NCBI GenBank assembly: GCA_033782935.1
Contig: JAWQEG010000167.1
Coordinates: 1,799,501 to 1,863,500, forward strand
DNA: 64,000 nt
Origin: Petrolisthes cinctipes
Taxonomy: Eukaryota; Arthropoda; Malacostraca; Decapoda; Porcellanidae
Reading direction: 5' to 3'
The notes beneath the pieces are model-generated. The model saw only the letters and a program-made list of their open reading frames with translations. It was not told the origin of the DNA and made no database searches. This document shows, in pieces, positions 1-13,253 of the stretch. Within the stretch, counting starts at the first letter, position 1. Every line of letters begins with the position of its first letter. The translations under genes were made by a program, and so were the position numbers.

Positions 1-626
1 AATATCGAAATTTAGCATGTTTTAAGCCTATATTTTGAAAACATTCTAGCACTGAGTCTGTATGTACAGATCTCTTCTGGGATCAACAAATATCAAATTT
101 TCGGGTGTTTTAAGCCTGAATTTGGGATATAAAAAGGTACAGAACATGCATGCACATATCAAACTTTGGGCACCTAAAATATCGATTTTCAGCTTGTTTT
201 GGGCCTGTATTTTGAAAGTACTCTAACACGGAGTAGGCATGTACAGATTGCTTCTGGGACCCCAAAATATCAAATTTTCGGGGGTTTTGACCCTGAATTT
301 AAGATATAAAAGGATACAGAAGATGCATGCAATTATCGACTATGGGCAGCTAAAATATCGATTTTCAGCATGTTTTGGGCATGTATTTTGAAAATACTCA
401 AACACGGAGTAGGCATATACAGATAGCTTCTGGGACCCAAAAATATCGAATTTTCGGGTGTTTTGAGCCTAAATTTGAGATATAAACGGGTACAGAACAT
501 GCATGCTCATATTGACTTTGGGCACCCAAAATATCGATTTTTAGCATGTTCTGAGCCTCTATTTTAAAAACATTCTAGAACTGAGTAGGCATGTACAGAT
601 CGCTTCTGAGACCCAAAAATATCGAA
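1..626. repeat. Displaced partial A-type unit at the left edge
   Basis: Bases 1 to about 626 match 8809 to about 9434 almost base for base, including diagnostic oddities: GAGTCTGTATGTACAGATCT, ATATCAAACTTTGGG, CCCTGAATTT, and the GTTCTGAGCCTCTATTTT box. Seen differences include GATCAACAAA instead of GATCCACAAA near 92. Similarity drops abruptly after the AATTTTCGG near 626. The window therefore starts inside an A-like unit whose remainder has been replaced by other monomers. Confidence 0.85.
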
Positions 627-2599
627 TTTTCGGTTTTTTGAGCCTGAATTTGGGTTATAAACGTGTACAGAAGATGCATACACATATTGACTTTGGGCAC
701 CTCAAATATCGATTTTCAGCATGATTTGGGCCTGAAATTCAGAAAGTACTCTAACATGGAGTATTCATGTACAGATCGCTACGGGGACCCAAAAATATCG
801 AATTTTCGGGTGTTTTGAGCCTGAATTTGAGATATAAACGGGTACAGAAGATGAATGCACATATCGACTATGTGGAACTAAAATATCGATTTTCAGCATA
901 TTTTGAGCATGTATTTTGAAAATACTCTAACATGGAGTAGGCATGTACAGATCGCTTCTGTCACCCAAAAATCTCGAATTTTAGGGTGTTTTGTGCCAGA
1001 ATTTTAGATATAAACGGGTACAGAAGATGCATGCACTTATCGACTATGGTCAGCTAAAATATCGATTTTCAGCATGTTTTGGGCATGTATTTTGAAAATA
1101 CTCTAACACGGAGTAGGCATACACAGATCGCTTCCGGGACCCAAAAATATCGAATATTCGGGTGTTTTGAGCTTGAATTTGAGATATAAACGGGTACAGA
1201 ACATGCATGCACTTATTGACTTGGGACACCTAAAATATCGATTTTTAGCATGTTTTGAGCCTATATTTTGAAAACATTCTAGGACTGAGTAGGCATGTAC
1301 AGATCGCTTCGGGGACCCAAAAATATCGAATTTTCGGGTGTCCTGAGTCTGAATTTGAGATATAAACGGGTACAGAAGATGTATGCACATATCGACTTTG
1401 GGCACCCAAAATATCGATTTTCAGCATGTTTTGGGCATGTATTTTAAAAATACTCTAACACGAAGTAGGCATGTACAGATATCTTCTGTGACACAATAAT
1501 ATCTAATTTTCGGATGTTTTGAGCCTGAATTCGGGATATAAACGGGTACAGAAGATGCATGCACATATCGACTTTGGACTCCTAAATTATCGATTTTTAG
1601 CATGTTTTGAGCCTATATTTTGAAAAGATTCTAGCACTGAGTAGGCATGTACAGATCGCTTCTGGAACCCAAAAATATTGAATTTTCGGGTGTTTTGAGC
1701 TTGAATTTGATATGTAAACAGGTAATGAAGATGCATCCACATATCGACTCTTTGCACCTAAAATATCGATTTTGAGCATGTTTTGGGTCTGTATTGTGAA
1801 AATACTCTAACAAGAAGAAGGCATGTACAGATCGCTTTTCTGACCCAAAAATATTGAATTTTTGGGTGTTTTGAGCCTGCATTTGAGATATAAACGGCTA
1901 CGGAACATGCATGCACATATCGACTTTTTGCACCAAAAAACTATCGATTTTGAGCATATTTTTGGTCTGTATCTTGAAAACATTCTAGCAAAGAGTAGGC
2001 ATTTACAAGTCGCTTCTAGGACCCAAAAATATCGAATTTTCGGGTGTCTTGAGTCTGAATTTTAGATATATACGGGTACAGAAGATGCATGCACATATCG
2101 ACTTTGTGCACCCAAAATATCGATTTTCAGCATGTTTTGGGCATGTATTTTGAAAATACTCTTACACGAATTAGGCATGTACAGATATCTTCTGTGACAC
2201 AATAATATCTAATTTTCGGGTGTTTTGAGCCTGAATTTGGCATATAAACGGGTACAGAAGATGCATGCACATATCGACTTTGGACACCTAAATTTTCGAT
2301 TTTTAGCATGTTTTGAGCCTATATTTTGAAAAGATTCTAGCACTGAGTAGGCATGTACATATCGCTTCTGGGACCCAAAAATATCTAATTTTCGGGTGTT
2401 TTGAGCCTGAATTTAGGATATAAACGGGTACAGAAGATGCATACACATATTGACTTTGGGCACCTCAAACATCGATTTTTAGCATGTTTTGGGCCTGAAT
2501 TTGGAAATACTATAACACGGAATAGGCATGTACAGATTGCTTCTGGGGCCCAAAAATATCGAATTTTCGGGAATTTTGAGCCTGAATTTGAGATATAAT

Positions 2600-3167
2600 C
2601 GGGTACAGAAGATGCATGCTCATATCCACTTTGGGCACCTAAAATATCGATTTTCAGCATGTTTTGGGCCTGAATTTTGAAAATACTCTAACACGAAGTA
2701 TGCATGTACAGATATCTTCTGTGACACAAAGATATCGAATTTTCGGGTGTTTTGAGCCTGAATTCGAGATATAAACGGGTACAGAAGATGAATGCACATA
2801 TCGACTTTGGACACCTAAATAATCGATTTTTAGCATGTTTTGAGCCTATATTTTGAAAACATTCTGGCACTGAGTAGGCATGAACAGATCGCTTCTGTGA
2901 CTCAAAAATATCGAATTTTCGGTTGTCTTGAGCCTGAATTTGGGATATAAACGGGTACAGAAGATGCATGCTCATATCCACTTTGGGCACCTAAAATATC
3001 GATTTTCAGCATGTTTTGGGCCTGAATTTTGAAAATACTCTAACACGAAGTATGCATGTACAGATATCTTCTGTGACACAAAAATATCGAATTTTCGGGT
3101 GTTTCGAGCCTGAATTTGAGATATAAACGGGTACAGAAGATTCATGCACATATCAACTTTGGGCACC
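2600..3167. repeat. Local duplicate monomers at 2-monomer spacing (352 bp)
   Basis: The monomer ending near 2815 recurs ending near 3167, with the same rare combination CCTGAATTTTGAAAATAC, ACACGAAGTATGC and GATATCTTCTGTGACACAA. The two copies differ at only a few bases (for example CAAAGATATC against CAAAAATATC). This is a small unequal-exchange duplication inside the diverged domain. Confidence 0.7.
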
Positions 3168-3185
3168 TAAACTATCGATTTTTAG

Positions 3186-4068
3186 CATGTTTTATGGCCT
3201 GTATTTTGAAAGTACTCTAACACGGAGTAGGCTTGTACAGACCGCTTCTGGGATCCAAAAATATTAAATTTTCGGGTGTTTTGAGCCTGAATTTGAGATA
3301 TAAACGGGTACAGCATATGCATGCACATATCGACATTGGGCACTTATAATATCGATTATTAGCTTGTTTTGGGCCTATATTTTGAAAATATTCTTTTACT
3401 GAGTAGGCATGTACAGATAGCTTCTGTGACCCAAAAATATCGAATTTTCGGGTGTTTTGATCGAGAATTTGTGATATAAACGGGTACAAAAGATGTATTC
3501 ACATATCGACTTTGGACACGTAAATTATCGATTGTTAGCATATTTTGGCCTATATTTTGAAAACATTCTAGCACTAAGTAGACATGTACAGATCGCTTCG
3601 GTTACCCAAAAATATTGAATTTTTGGGTGTTTTGAGCCTAAATTTGAGATATAAACGGGTACAGAAGATGCATGAACATATCGACTTTGGGCACCTAAAA
3701 TATCGATTTTCAGCAGGTTTTATGGCCTGTATTTTGAAAGTACTCTAACACGAAGTAGGCATGTACAGTTCGCTTCTGGGACCCAAAAATATTAAATTTT
3801 CGGGTATTTTGAGCCTGAATTTGAGATATAAACGGGTACAGCATATGCATGCACATATCGACATTGGGCACCTATAATATCGATTTTTAGCTTGTTTTGG
3901 GCCTATATTTTGAAAATGTTCTTTCACTGAGTAGGCATGTACAGATAGCTTCTGTGACCCAAAAACATCGAATTTTCGGGTGTTTTGAGCCGAAATTTGG
4001 GATATAAACGGGTACAAAAGATGTATGCACATATCGACTTTGGACACGTAAAATATCGATTTTTAGAA
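3186..4068. repeat. Local duplication at 3-monomer spacing (528 bp)
   Basis: Segment 3186-3540 and segment 3714-4068 share TTTTATGGCCTGTATTTTG, the rare CAGCATATGCATGC, CGACATTGGGCAC and ACGGGTACAAAAGATGTAT. The copies have diverged by several percent, more than the A or B unit copies, which fits an older event. Confidence 0.7.
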
Positions 4069-5151
4069 TGTTTTAAGCCTATATTTTGAAAAAATTCTAG
4101 CACTAAGTAGACATGTACAGATCGCTTCGGGGACCAAAAAAATATTGAATTTTTGGGTGTTTTGAGCCTGCATTTGAGATATAAACGGGTACTGAAGATG
4201 CATGCATATATCGACTTTTTTCACCTAAAATATCGATTTTGAGCATATTTTGGGTCTGTATCTTGAAAACATTCTAGCAAAGAGTAGGCATGTACAAAAT
4301 CGCTTCTGGGTCCCAAAAATATCGAATTTTCGGGTGTCTTGAGTCTGAATTTAAGATATAAACGGGTACAGAAGATGCATAAACATATCGACTTTGCGCA
4401 ACCAAAATATCGATTTTGAGCATGTTTTTGGCCTGTATTTTGAAAATACTCTAACACGAAGTAGGCATGTACAGATATCTTCTGTGACACAAAAATATAA
4501 AATTTTTGGGTGTTTTGAGCCTGAATTCGAGATATAAACGGGTACTGAAGATGCAGGCAAATATCGACTTTGTGCACCTAAAATATCGATTTTTAGCATG
4601 TATTGGGCCTACATTTTGAAAATGTTCTAGTACTGATTAGGCATGTACATATCGCTTCTGGGACCCAAAAATATAAATTTTACGGGTGTTTTGAGCCTGA
4701 ATTTGGGATATAAACGGGTACAAAAGATGTATACACATATCGACTTTGTGCACCCAAAATATCGATTTTCAGCATGTTTTGGGCATGTATTTTGAAAATA
4801 CTCTTACACGAATTAGGCATGTACAGATCGCTTCTGGGACCCCAAAATCTCGAATTTTCGGGTGTTTTGAGCCTGAATTTGAGATATAAACGGGTACAGA
4901 AGATGCATGCACATATCGACTTTGGGCACCTAAAATATCGATTTTCAGTATGTTTTATGGCCTGTATTTTGAAAGTACTATAACACGGATTAGACAAGTA
5001 CAGATCGCTTCTGGGAGCCAAAAATATCGAATTTTCGGGTGTTTTGAGCCTAAATTTTAGATATAAACGGGTACAGAACATGCATGCACATATCGACTTT
5101 TTGCACCTAAAATATTGATTTTGAACTTGTTTTAGGTCTGTACCTTAAAAA

Positions 5152-6735
5152 CATTCTAGTAAGGAGTAGGCATGTACAGATCGCTTCTGGGACCCAAAAA
5201 TACCGAATTTTCGGGTGTTTTGAGCCTTATTTTGAGATATAAATGGATACTGAAGATGCATGCACATATTGACTTTTTGCACCTATTATATGTATTTTTA
5301 GCATGTTTTGGGTCTGTATTTTGAAAACATTCTAAGAAGGAGTAGGCATAGACATATCGCTTCTGGGACACAAAAATATCTAATTTTCGGGTGTTTTGAG
5401 CCTGAATTTGGGATATAAACGGGAACAGAACATGCATACACATATCGACTTTTGACACCTAAAATATCGAATTTTAGCATGTTTTAAGCCTATATTTTTA
5501 AAACATTCTAGCACTGAGTAGATATGTACCGATCGCTTCTGGGATCCAAAAATATGGAATTTTCGGGTGTTTTAAGCCTGAATTTGGGATATAAAAGGGT
5601 ACAGAACATGCATACACATATCGACTTTGGACACATAAAATATCGATTTTTTGCATGTTTTGACTCTATATTTTGAAAACATTCTAGCACTGAGTAGGCA
5701 TGTACAGATCACTTCTTTGACCGAAAAATATCGAATTTTCGGGAGTTTTGAGCCTAAATTTGAGATATAAACGGGTACAGAAGATGCATGCACATATCGA
5801 CTTTGGACACCTAAAATATCGATATTTAGCATGTTTTAAGCCTAAATTTTGAAAACAGTCTAGCACTGAGTAGACATGTACAGATCGCTTCTGGGACCCA
5901 AAAATATTGAATTTTGGTAATTTTGAGCCTGAATTTGAGATATAAACGGGTACTGAAGATGCAGGCACATATCGACTTTTTGCACCTAAAATATCGATTT
6001 TGAGCTTGTTTTGGGTCTGTATTTTGAAAATACTCTAAAACGAGATAGGCATGTACAGATATCTTCTGTGACACAAAAATATCGAGTTTTCGGGTGTTTT
6101 GAGCCTGAATTTGGGATATAAACGTGTACAGAAGATGCATACACATATTGACTTCGGGAACCTCAAATATTGATTTTCAGCATGTTTTGAGCCTGTATTT
6201 TTAAAATACTCTAACACGGAATAGGCATGTACAGATTGCTTCTAGGACCCAAAAACATTGAATTTTCGGGTATTTTGAGCCTGAATTTGAGATATAAACG
6301 GGTACAGAAGATGCATGCACATATCGACTTTGTGCATCTAAAATATTGATTTTCAGTATGTTTTATTGCCTGTATTTTGAAAGTACTCTAACACGGAGTA
6401 GACAAGTACAGATCGCTTCTGGGAGCCAAAAATATCGAATTTTCGGGTGTTTTGAGCCTAAATTTTAGATATAAACGGGTACAGAACATGCATGCACATA
6501 TCGACATTGGGCACCTAAAATATCGATTTTTAGCATGTATTGGGCCTATATTTTGAAAATATTCTAGCACTGAGTAGACATGTACAGATCGCTTCTGGGA
6601 CCCAAAAATATTGAATTTTTGGGTGTTTTGAGCCTGAATTTGAGATATAAACGGGTACTGAAGATGCATGCACTTATCGACTTTTTGCACCTAAAATATT
6701 GATTTTGAGCTTGTTTTGGGTCTGTATCTTAAAAA
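5152..6735. repeat. A1 subunit a (9 monomers, 1,584 bp)
   Basis: It lies between two CATTCTAGTAAGGAG landmarks. It carries private monomers: the ATATGTATTTTTAGC box, ATATGTACCGATCGC, ATCACTTCTTTGACCG, and the short-armed GAATTTTGGTAATTTTGAG. It shares only its first and last monomers closely with subunits b1 and b2. The equivalent in A2 is 10084-11667. Confidence 0.8.
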
Positions 6736-8321
6736 CATTCTAGTAAGGAGTAGGCATGTACAGATCGCTTCTGGGACCCAAAAATACCGAATTTTCGGGT
6801 ATTTTGAGCCTTATTTTGAGATATAAATGGATACTGAAGATGCATGCACATATCGACTTTTTGCACCTAATATATCTATTTTTAGCATATTTTGGGTCTG
6901 TATCTTGAAAACATTCTAAGAAGGAGTAGGCATAGACATATCGCTTCTGGGACACAAAAATATCTAATTTTAGGGTGTTTTGAGCCTGAATTTGAGATAT
7001 AAACGGGTACAGAAGATGCATGCACATATCGACTTTGGGCACCCAAAATATCGATTTTTAGTATGTTTTGGGCCGATATTTTGAAAATATTCTATCACTA
7101 AGTAAGCATGTACAGGTAGCTTCTGGGACCCAAAAAAATTAAATTTTTGGGTGTTTTGAGCCTGAATTTGGGATATAAACGGGTACAAAATATGTATGCA
7201 CATATCGACTTTGGACACCTAAAATATCGAAATTTAGCATGTTTTAAGCCTATATTTTGAAAACATTCTAGCACTGAGTCTGTATGTACAGATCTCTTCT
7301 GGGATCCACAAATATCAAATTTTCGGGTGTTTTAAGCCTGAATTTGGGATATAAAAAGGTACAGAACATGCATGCACATATCAAACTTTGGGCACCTAAA
7401 ATATCGATTTTCAGCTTGTTTTGGGCCTGTATTTTGAAAGTACTCTAACACGGAGTAGGCATATACAGATAGCTTCTGGGACCCAAAAATATCGAATTTT
7501 CGGGTGTTTTGAGCCTAAATTTGAGATATAAACGGGTACAGAACATGCATGCTCATATTGACTTTGGGCACCCAAAATATCGATTTTTAGCATGTTCTGA
7601 GCCTCTATTTTAAAAACATTCTAGAACTGAGTAGGCATGTACAGATCGCTTCTGAGACCCAAAAATATTGAATTTTCGGGTGTTTTGAGCATGAATTTGA
7701 GATATAACCGGGTACAGAGAATGCATACACATATTGACTTTGTGCACCTAAAATATCAATTTTCAGCATGTTTTGGGCCTGTATTTTAAAAAACACTCTA
7801 ACACGGAGTATGCATGTACAGATTGCTTCAGGGACAAAAAAATATCGAATTTTCGGAGTTTTGAGCCTGAATTTGAGATATAAACGGGTACAGAGGATGC
7901 ATGCACATATTGACTTTGGGCACCTAAAATATCGATTTTGAGCATGTTTTAGGCCTGTATTTTGAAAATACTCTAACACGGAGTAGGCATGTACAGATCG
8001 CTTCTGGGACCCAAAAATATTGAATTTTCGGGTGTTTTGAGCCTGAAGTTGAGATATAACCGGATACAGAGAATGCATACACATATTGACTTTGTGCACC
8101 TAAAATACCAATTTTGAGCATGTTTTGGGCCTGTATTTTAAAAACACTCTAACACGGAGTATGCACGTACAGATCGCTTCTGGGACCCAAATAAATCGAA
8201 TTTTCGGGGGTTTTCAGCCAGAATTTCTGATATAACCGGGTACAGAGGATGCATGCACATATCGACTTTTTGCACCTAAAATATCGATTTTGAGCATGTT
8301 TTGGGTCTGTATCTTGAAAAA
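6736..8321. repeat. A1 subunit b1 (9 monomers, 1,586 bp)
   Basis: Nearly identical to subunit b2 but one monomer shorter. Offsets to b2 change from +1,586 before the junction to +1,762 after it. The missing monomer lies at about 7437-7465, where the AAAGTACTCTAACACGG part of one monomer joins the GGCATATACAGATAGC part of the next but one. The equivalent in A2 is 11668-13253 and carries the same junction, so the loss predates the A1/A2 duplication. Confidence 0.85.
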
Positions 8322-10083
8322 CATTCTAGTAAGGAGTAGACATGTACAGATCGCTTCTGGGACCCAAAAATACCGAATTTTCGGGTATTTTGAGCCTTAT
8401 TTTGAGATATAAATGGATACTGAAGATGCATGCACATATCGACTATTTGCACCTAATATATCTATTTTTAGCATATTTTGGGTCTGTATCTTGAAAACAT
8501 TCTAAGAAGGAGTAGGCATAGACATATCGCTTCCGGGACACAAAAATATCTAATTTTAGGGTGTTTTGAGCCTGAATTTGAGATATAAACGGGTACAGAA
8601 GATGCATGCACATATCGACTTTGGGCACCCAAAATATCGATTTTTAGTATGTTTTGGGCCGATATTTTGAAAATATTCTATCACTAAGTAAGCATGTACA
8701 GGTAGCTTCTGGGACCCAAAAAAATTAAATTTTTGGGTGTTTTGAGCCTGAATTTGGGATATAAACGGGTACAAAATATGTATGCACATATCGACTTTGG
8801 ACACCTAAAATATCGAAATTTAGCATGTTTTAAGCCTATATTTTGAAAACATTCTAGCACTGAGTCTGTATGTACAGATCTCTTCTGGGATCCACAAATA
8901 TCAAATTTTCGGGTGTTTTAAGCCTGAATTTGGGATATAAAAAGGTACAGAACATGCATGCACATATCAAACTTTGGGCACCTAAAATATCGATTTTCAG
9001 CTTGTTTTGGGCCTGTATTTTGAAAGTACTCTAACACGGAGTAGGCATGTACAGATTGCTTCTGGGACCCCAAAATATCAAATTTTCGGGGGTTTTGACC
9101 CTGAATTTGAGATATAAAAGGATACAGAAGATGCATGCAATTATCGACTATGGGCAGCTAAAATATCGATTTTCAGCATGTTTTGGGCATATATTTTGAA
9201 AATACTCAAACACGGAGTAGGCATATACAGATAGCTTCTGGGACCCAAAAATATCGAATTTTCGGGTGTTTTGAGCCTAAATTTGAGATATAAACGGGTA
9301 CAGAACATGCATGCTCATATTGACTTTGGGCACCCAAAATATCGATTTTTAGCATGTTCTGAGCCTCTATTTTAAAAACATTCTAGAACTGAGTAGGCAT
9401 GTACAGATCGCTTCTGAGACCCAAAAATATTGAATTTTCGGGTGTTTTGAGCATGAATTTGAGATATAACCGGGTACAGAGAATGCATACACATATTGAC
9501 TTTGTGCACCTAAAATATCAATTTTCAGCATGTTTTGGGCCTGTATTTTAAAAAACACTCTAACACGGAGTATGCATGTACAGATTGCTTCAGGGACAAA
9601 AAAATATCGAATTTTCGGAGTTTTGAGCCTGAATTTGAGATATAAACGGGTACAGAGGATGCATGCACATATTGACTTTGGGCACCTAAAATATCGATTT
9701 TGAGCATGTTTTAGGCCTGTATTTTGAAAATACTCTAACACGGAGTAGGCATGTACAGATCGCTTCTGGGACCCAAAAATATTGAATTTTCGGGTGTTTT
9801 GAGCCTGAAGTTGAGATATAACCGGATACAGAGAATGCATACACATATTGACTTTGTGCACCTAAAATACCAATTTTGAGCATGTTTTGGGCCTGTATTT
9901 TAAAAACACTCTAACACGGAGTATGCACGTACAGATCGCTTCTGGGACCCAAATAAATCGAATTTTCGGGGGTTTTCAGCCAGAATTTCTGATATAACCG
10001 GGTACAGAGGATGCATGCACATATCGACTTTTTGCACCTAAAATATCGATTTTGAGCATGTTTTGGGTCTGTATCTTGAAAAA
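8322..10083. repeat. A1 subunit b2 (10 monomers, 1,762 bp)
   Basis: The longer version of subunit b. It keeps the monomer with GGGACCCCAAAATATC, GGGGGTTTTGACCCTG and GGATACAGAAGATGCATGC that b1 has lost. Its last five monomers (from about 9110) are the core shared with all B units. The equivalent in A2 is 13254-15015. Confidence 0.85.
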
Positions 10084-11667
10084 CATTCTAGTAAGGAGTA
10101 GACATGTACAGATCGCTTCTGGGACCCAAAAATACCGAATTTTCGGGTATTTTGAGCCTTATTTTGAGATATAAATGGATACTGAAGATGCATGCACATA
10201 TTGACTTTTTGCACCTATTATATGTATTTTTAGCATGTTTTGGGTCTGTATTTTGAAAACATTCTAAGAAGGAGTAGGCATAGACATATCGCTTCTGGGA
10301 CACAAAAATATCTAATTTTCGGGTGTTTTGAGCCTGAATTTGGGATATAAACGGGAACAGAACATGCATACACATATCGACTTTTGACACCTAAAATATC
10401 GAATTTTAGCATGTTTTAAGCCTATATTTTTAAAACATTCTAGCACTGAGTAGATATGTACCGATCGCTTCTGGGATCCAAAAATATGGAATTTTCGGGT
10501 GTTTTAAGCCTGAATTTGGGATATAAAAGGGTACAGAACATGCATACACATATCGACTTTGGACACATAAAATATCGATTTTTTGCATGTTTTGACTCTA
10601 TATTTTGAAAACATTCTAGCACTGAGTAGGCATGTACAGATCACTTCTTTGACCGAAAAATATCGAATTTTCGGGTGTTTTGAGCCTAAATTTGAGATAT
10701 AAACGGGTACAGAAGATGCATGCACATATCGACTTTGGACACCTAAAATATCGATATTTAGCATGTTTTAAGCCTAAATTTTGAAAACAGTCTAGCACTG
10801 AGTAGACATGTACAGATCGCTTCTGGGACCCAAAAATATTGAATTTTGGTTCTTTTGAGCCTGAATTTGAGATATAAACGGGTACTGAAGATGCAGGCAC
10901 ATATCGACTTTTTGCACCTAAAATATCGATTTTGAGCTTGTTTTGGGTCTGTATTTTGAAAATACTCTAAAACGAGATAGGCATGTACAGATATCTTCTG
11001 TGACACAAAAATATCGAGTTTTCGGGTGTTTTGAGCCTGAATTTGGGATATAAACGTGTACAGAAGATGCATACACATATTGACTTCGGGAACCTCAAAT
11101 ATTGATTTTCAGCATGTTTTGAGCCTGTATTTTTAAAATACTCTAACACGGAATAGGCATGTACAGATTGCTTCTAGGACCCAAAAACATTGAATTTTCG
11201 GGTATTTTGAGCCTGAATTTGAGATATAAACGGGTACAGAAGATGCATGCACATATCGACTTTGTGCATCTAAAATATTGATTTTCAGTATGTTTTATTG
11301 CCTGTATTTTGAAAGTACTCTAACACGGAGTAGACAAGTACAGATCGCTTCTGGGAGCCAAAAATATCGAATTTTCGGGTGTTTTGAGCCTAAATTTTAG
11401 ATATAAACGGGTACAGAACATGCATGCACATATCGACATTGGGCACCTAAAATATCGATTTTTAGCATGTATTGGGCCTATATTTTGAAAATATTCTAGC
11501 ACTGAGTAGACATGTACAGATCGCTTCTGGGACCCAAAAATATTGAATTTTTGGGTGTTTTGAGCCTGAATTTGAGATATAAACGGGTACTGAAGATGCA
11601 TGCACTTATCGACTTTTTGCACCTAAAATATTGATTTTGAGCTTGTTTTGGGTCTGTATCTTAAAAA
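10084..11667. repeat. A2 subunit a (9 monomers)
   Basis: Copy of 5152-6735 at +4,932 bp, with the same private monomers and a handful of substitutions. Confidence 0.8.
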
Positions 11668-13253
11668 CATTCTAGTAAGGAGTAGGCATGTACAGATCGC
11701 TTCTGGGACCCAAAAATACCGAATTTTCGGGTATTTTGAGCCTTATTTTGAGATATAAATGGATACTGAAGATGCATGCACATATCGACTTTTTGCACCT
11801 AATATATCTATTTTTAGCATATTTTGGGTCTGTATCTTGAAAACATTCTAAGAAGGAGTAGGCATAGACATATCGCTTCTGGGACACAAAAATATCTAAT
11901 TTTAGGGTGTTTTGAGCCTGAATTTGAGATATAAACGGGTACAGAAGATGCATGCACATATCGACTTTGGGCACCCAAAATATCGATTTTTAGTATGTTT
12001 TGGGCCGATATTTTGAAAATATTCTATCACTAAGTAAGCATGTACAGGTAGCTTCTGGGACCCAAAAAAATTAAATTTTTGGGTGTTTTGAGCCTGAATT
12101 TGGGATATAAACGGGTACAAAATATGTATGCACATATCGACTTTGGACACCTAAAATATCGAAATTTAGCATGTTTTAAGCCTTTATTTTGAAAACATTC
12201 TAGCACTGAGTCTGTATGTACAGATCTCTTCTGGGATCCACAAATATCAAATTTTCGGGTGTTTTAAGCCTGAATTTGGGATATAAAAAGGTACAGAACA
12301 TGCATGCACATATCAAACTTTGGGCACCTAAAATATCGATTTTCAGCTTGTTTTGGGCCTGTATTTTGAAAGTACTCTAACACGGAGTAGGCATATACAG
12401 ATAGCTTCTGGGACCCAAAAATATCGAATTTTCGGGTGTTTTGAGCCTAAATTTGAGATATAAACGGGTACAGAACATGCATGCTCATATTGACTTTGGG
12501 CACCCAAAATATCGATTTTTAGCATGTTCTGAGCCTCTATTTTAAAAACATTCTAGAACTGAGTAGGCATGTACAGATCGCTTCTGAGACCCAAAAATAT
12601 TGAATTTTCGGGTGTTTTGAGCATGAATTTGAGATATAACCGGGTACAGAGAATGCATACACATATTGACTTTGTGCACCTAAAATATCAATTTTCAGCA
12701 TGTTTTGGGCCTGTATTTTAAAAAACACTCTAACACGGAGTATGCATGTACAGATTGCTTCAGGGACAAAAAAATATCGAATTTTCGGAGTTTTGAGCCT
12801 GAATTTGAGATATAAACGGGTACAGAGGATGCATGCACATATTGACTTTGGGCACCTAAAATATCGATTTTGAGCATGTTTTAGGCCTGTATTTTGAAAA
12901 TACTCTAACACGGAGTAGGCATGTACAGATCGCTTCTGGGACCCAAAAATATTGAATTTTCGGGTGTTTTGAGCCTGAAGTTGAGATATAACCGGATACA
13001 GAGAATGCATACACATATTGACTTTGTGCACCTAAAATACCAATTTTGAGCATGTTTTGGGCCTGTATTTTAAAAACACTCTAACACGGAGTATGCACGT
13101 ACAGATCGCTTCTGGGACCCAAATAAATCGAATTTTCGGGGGTTTTCAGCCAGAATTTCTGATATAACCGGGTACAGAGGATGCATGCACATATCGACTT
13201 TTTGCACCTAAAATATCGATTTTGAGCATGTTTTGGGTCTGTATCTTGAAAAA
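11668..13253. repeat. A2 subunit b1 (9 monomers)
   Basis: Copy of 6736-8321 at +4,932 bp, including the one-monomer deletion junction near 12370-12397. Confidence 0.8.

Larger units (their letters stand above)
627..5151. repeat. Diverged monomer domain without long HOR
   Basis: About 26 monomers that keep the 176-bp register but differ from each other more than monomers elsewhere. No copy of several kilobases of this stretch was found in the window. Frequent private changes include GATATCTTCTGTGACACAA, TTTTATGGCC and ACATTGGGCAC. Only short local duplications are visible, at 2- and 3-monomer spacing. The right end (from about 4950) already resembles the monomers that precede A subunits (compare 6353-6735), so it grades into the A domain. 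It is probably an older, less homogenised island. Confidence 0.8.
5152..10083. repeat. HOR unit A1, 28 monomers, 4,932 bp
   Basis: The unit is taken from the CATTCTAGTAAGGAG landmark at 5152 to the next unit-phase landmark at 10084. From about 5170 it is nearly identical to A2 at a constant offset of 4,932 bp (28 x 176 + 4). Seen differences from A2 are few, for example GGGAGTTTTGAG near 5741 against GGGTGTTTTGAG in A2, and TTTTGGTAATTTTGAG near 5915 against TTTTGGTTCTTTTGAG. Diagnostic markers include ATACCGAATTTTC, GCCTTATTTTGAG, GCATAGACATATCGC and CTATCACTAAGTAAGC. Three subunits of 9, 9 and 10 monomers make it up. Confidence 0.9.

Noticed and set aside
7605..8099. Conserved 164-codon minus-strand frame repeated at 7605, 9367, 12537, 14299, 19576, 23447, 28021 and 31715
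   Set aside because: Its conservation follows from recent duplication of the A/B core DNA. Differences between copies are not biased to silent positions in any way I could see. It was used only as a landmark for HOR units.
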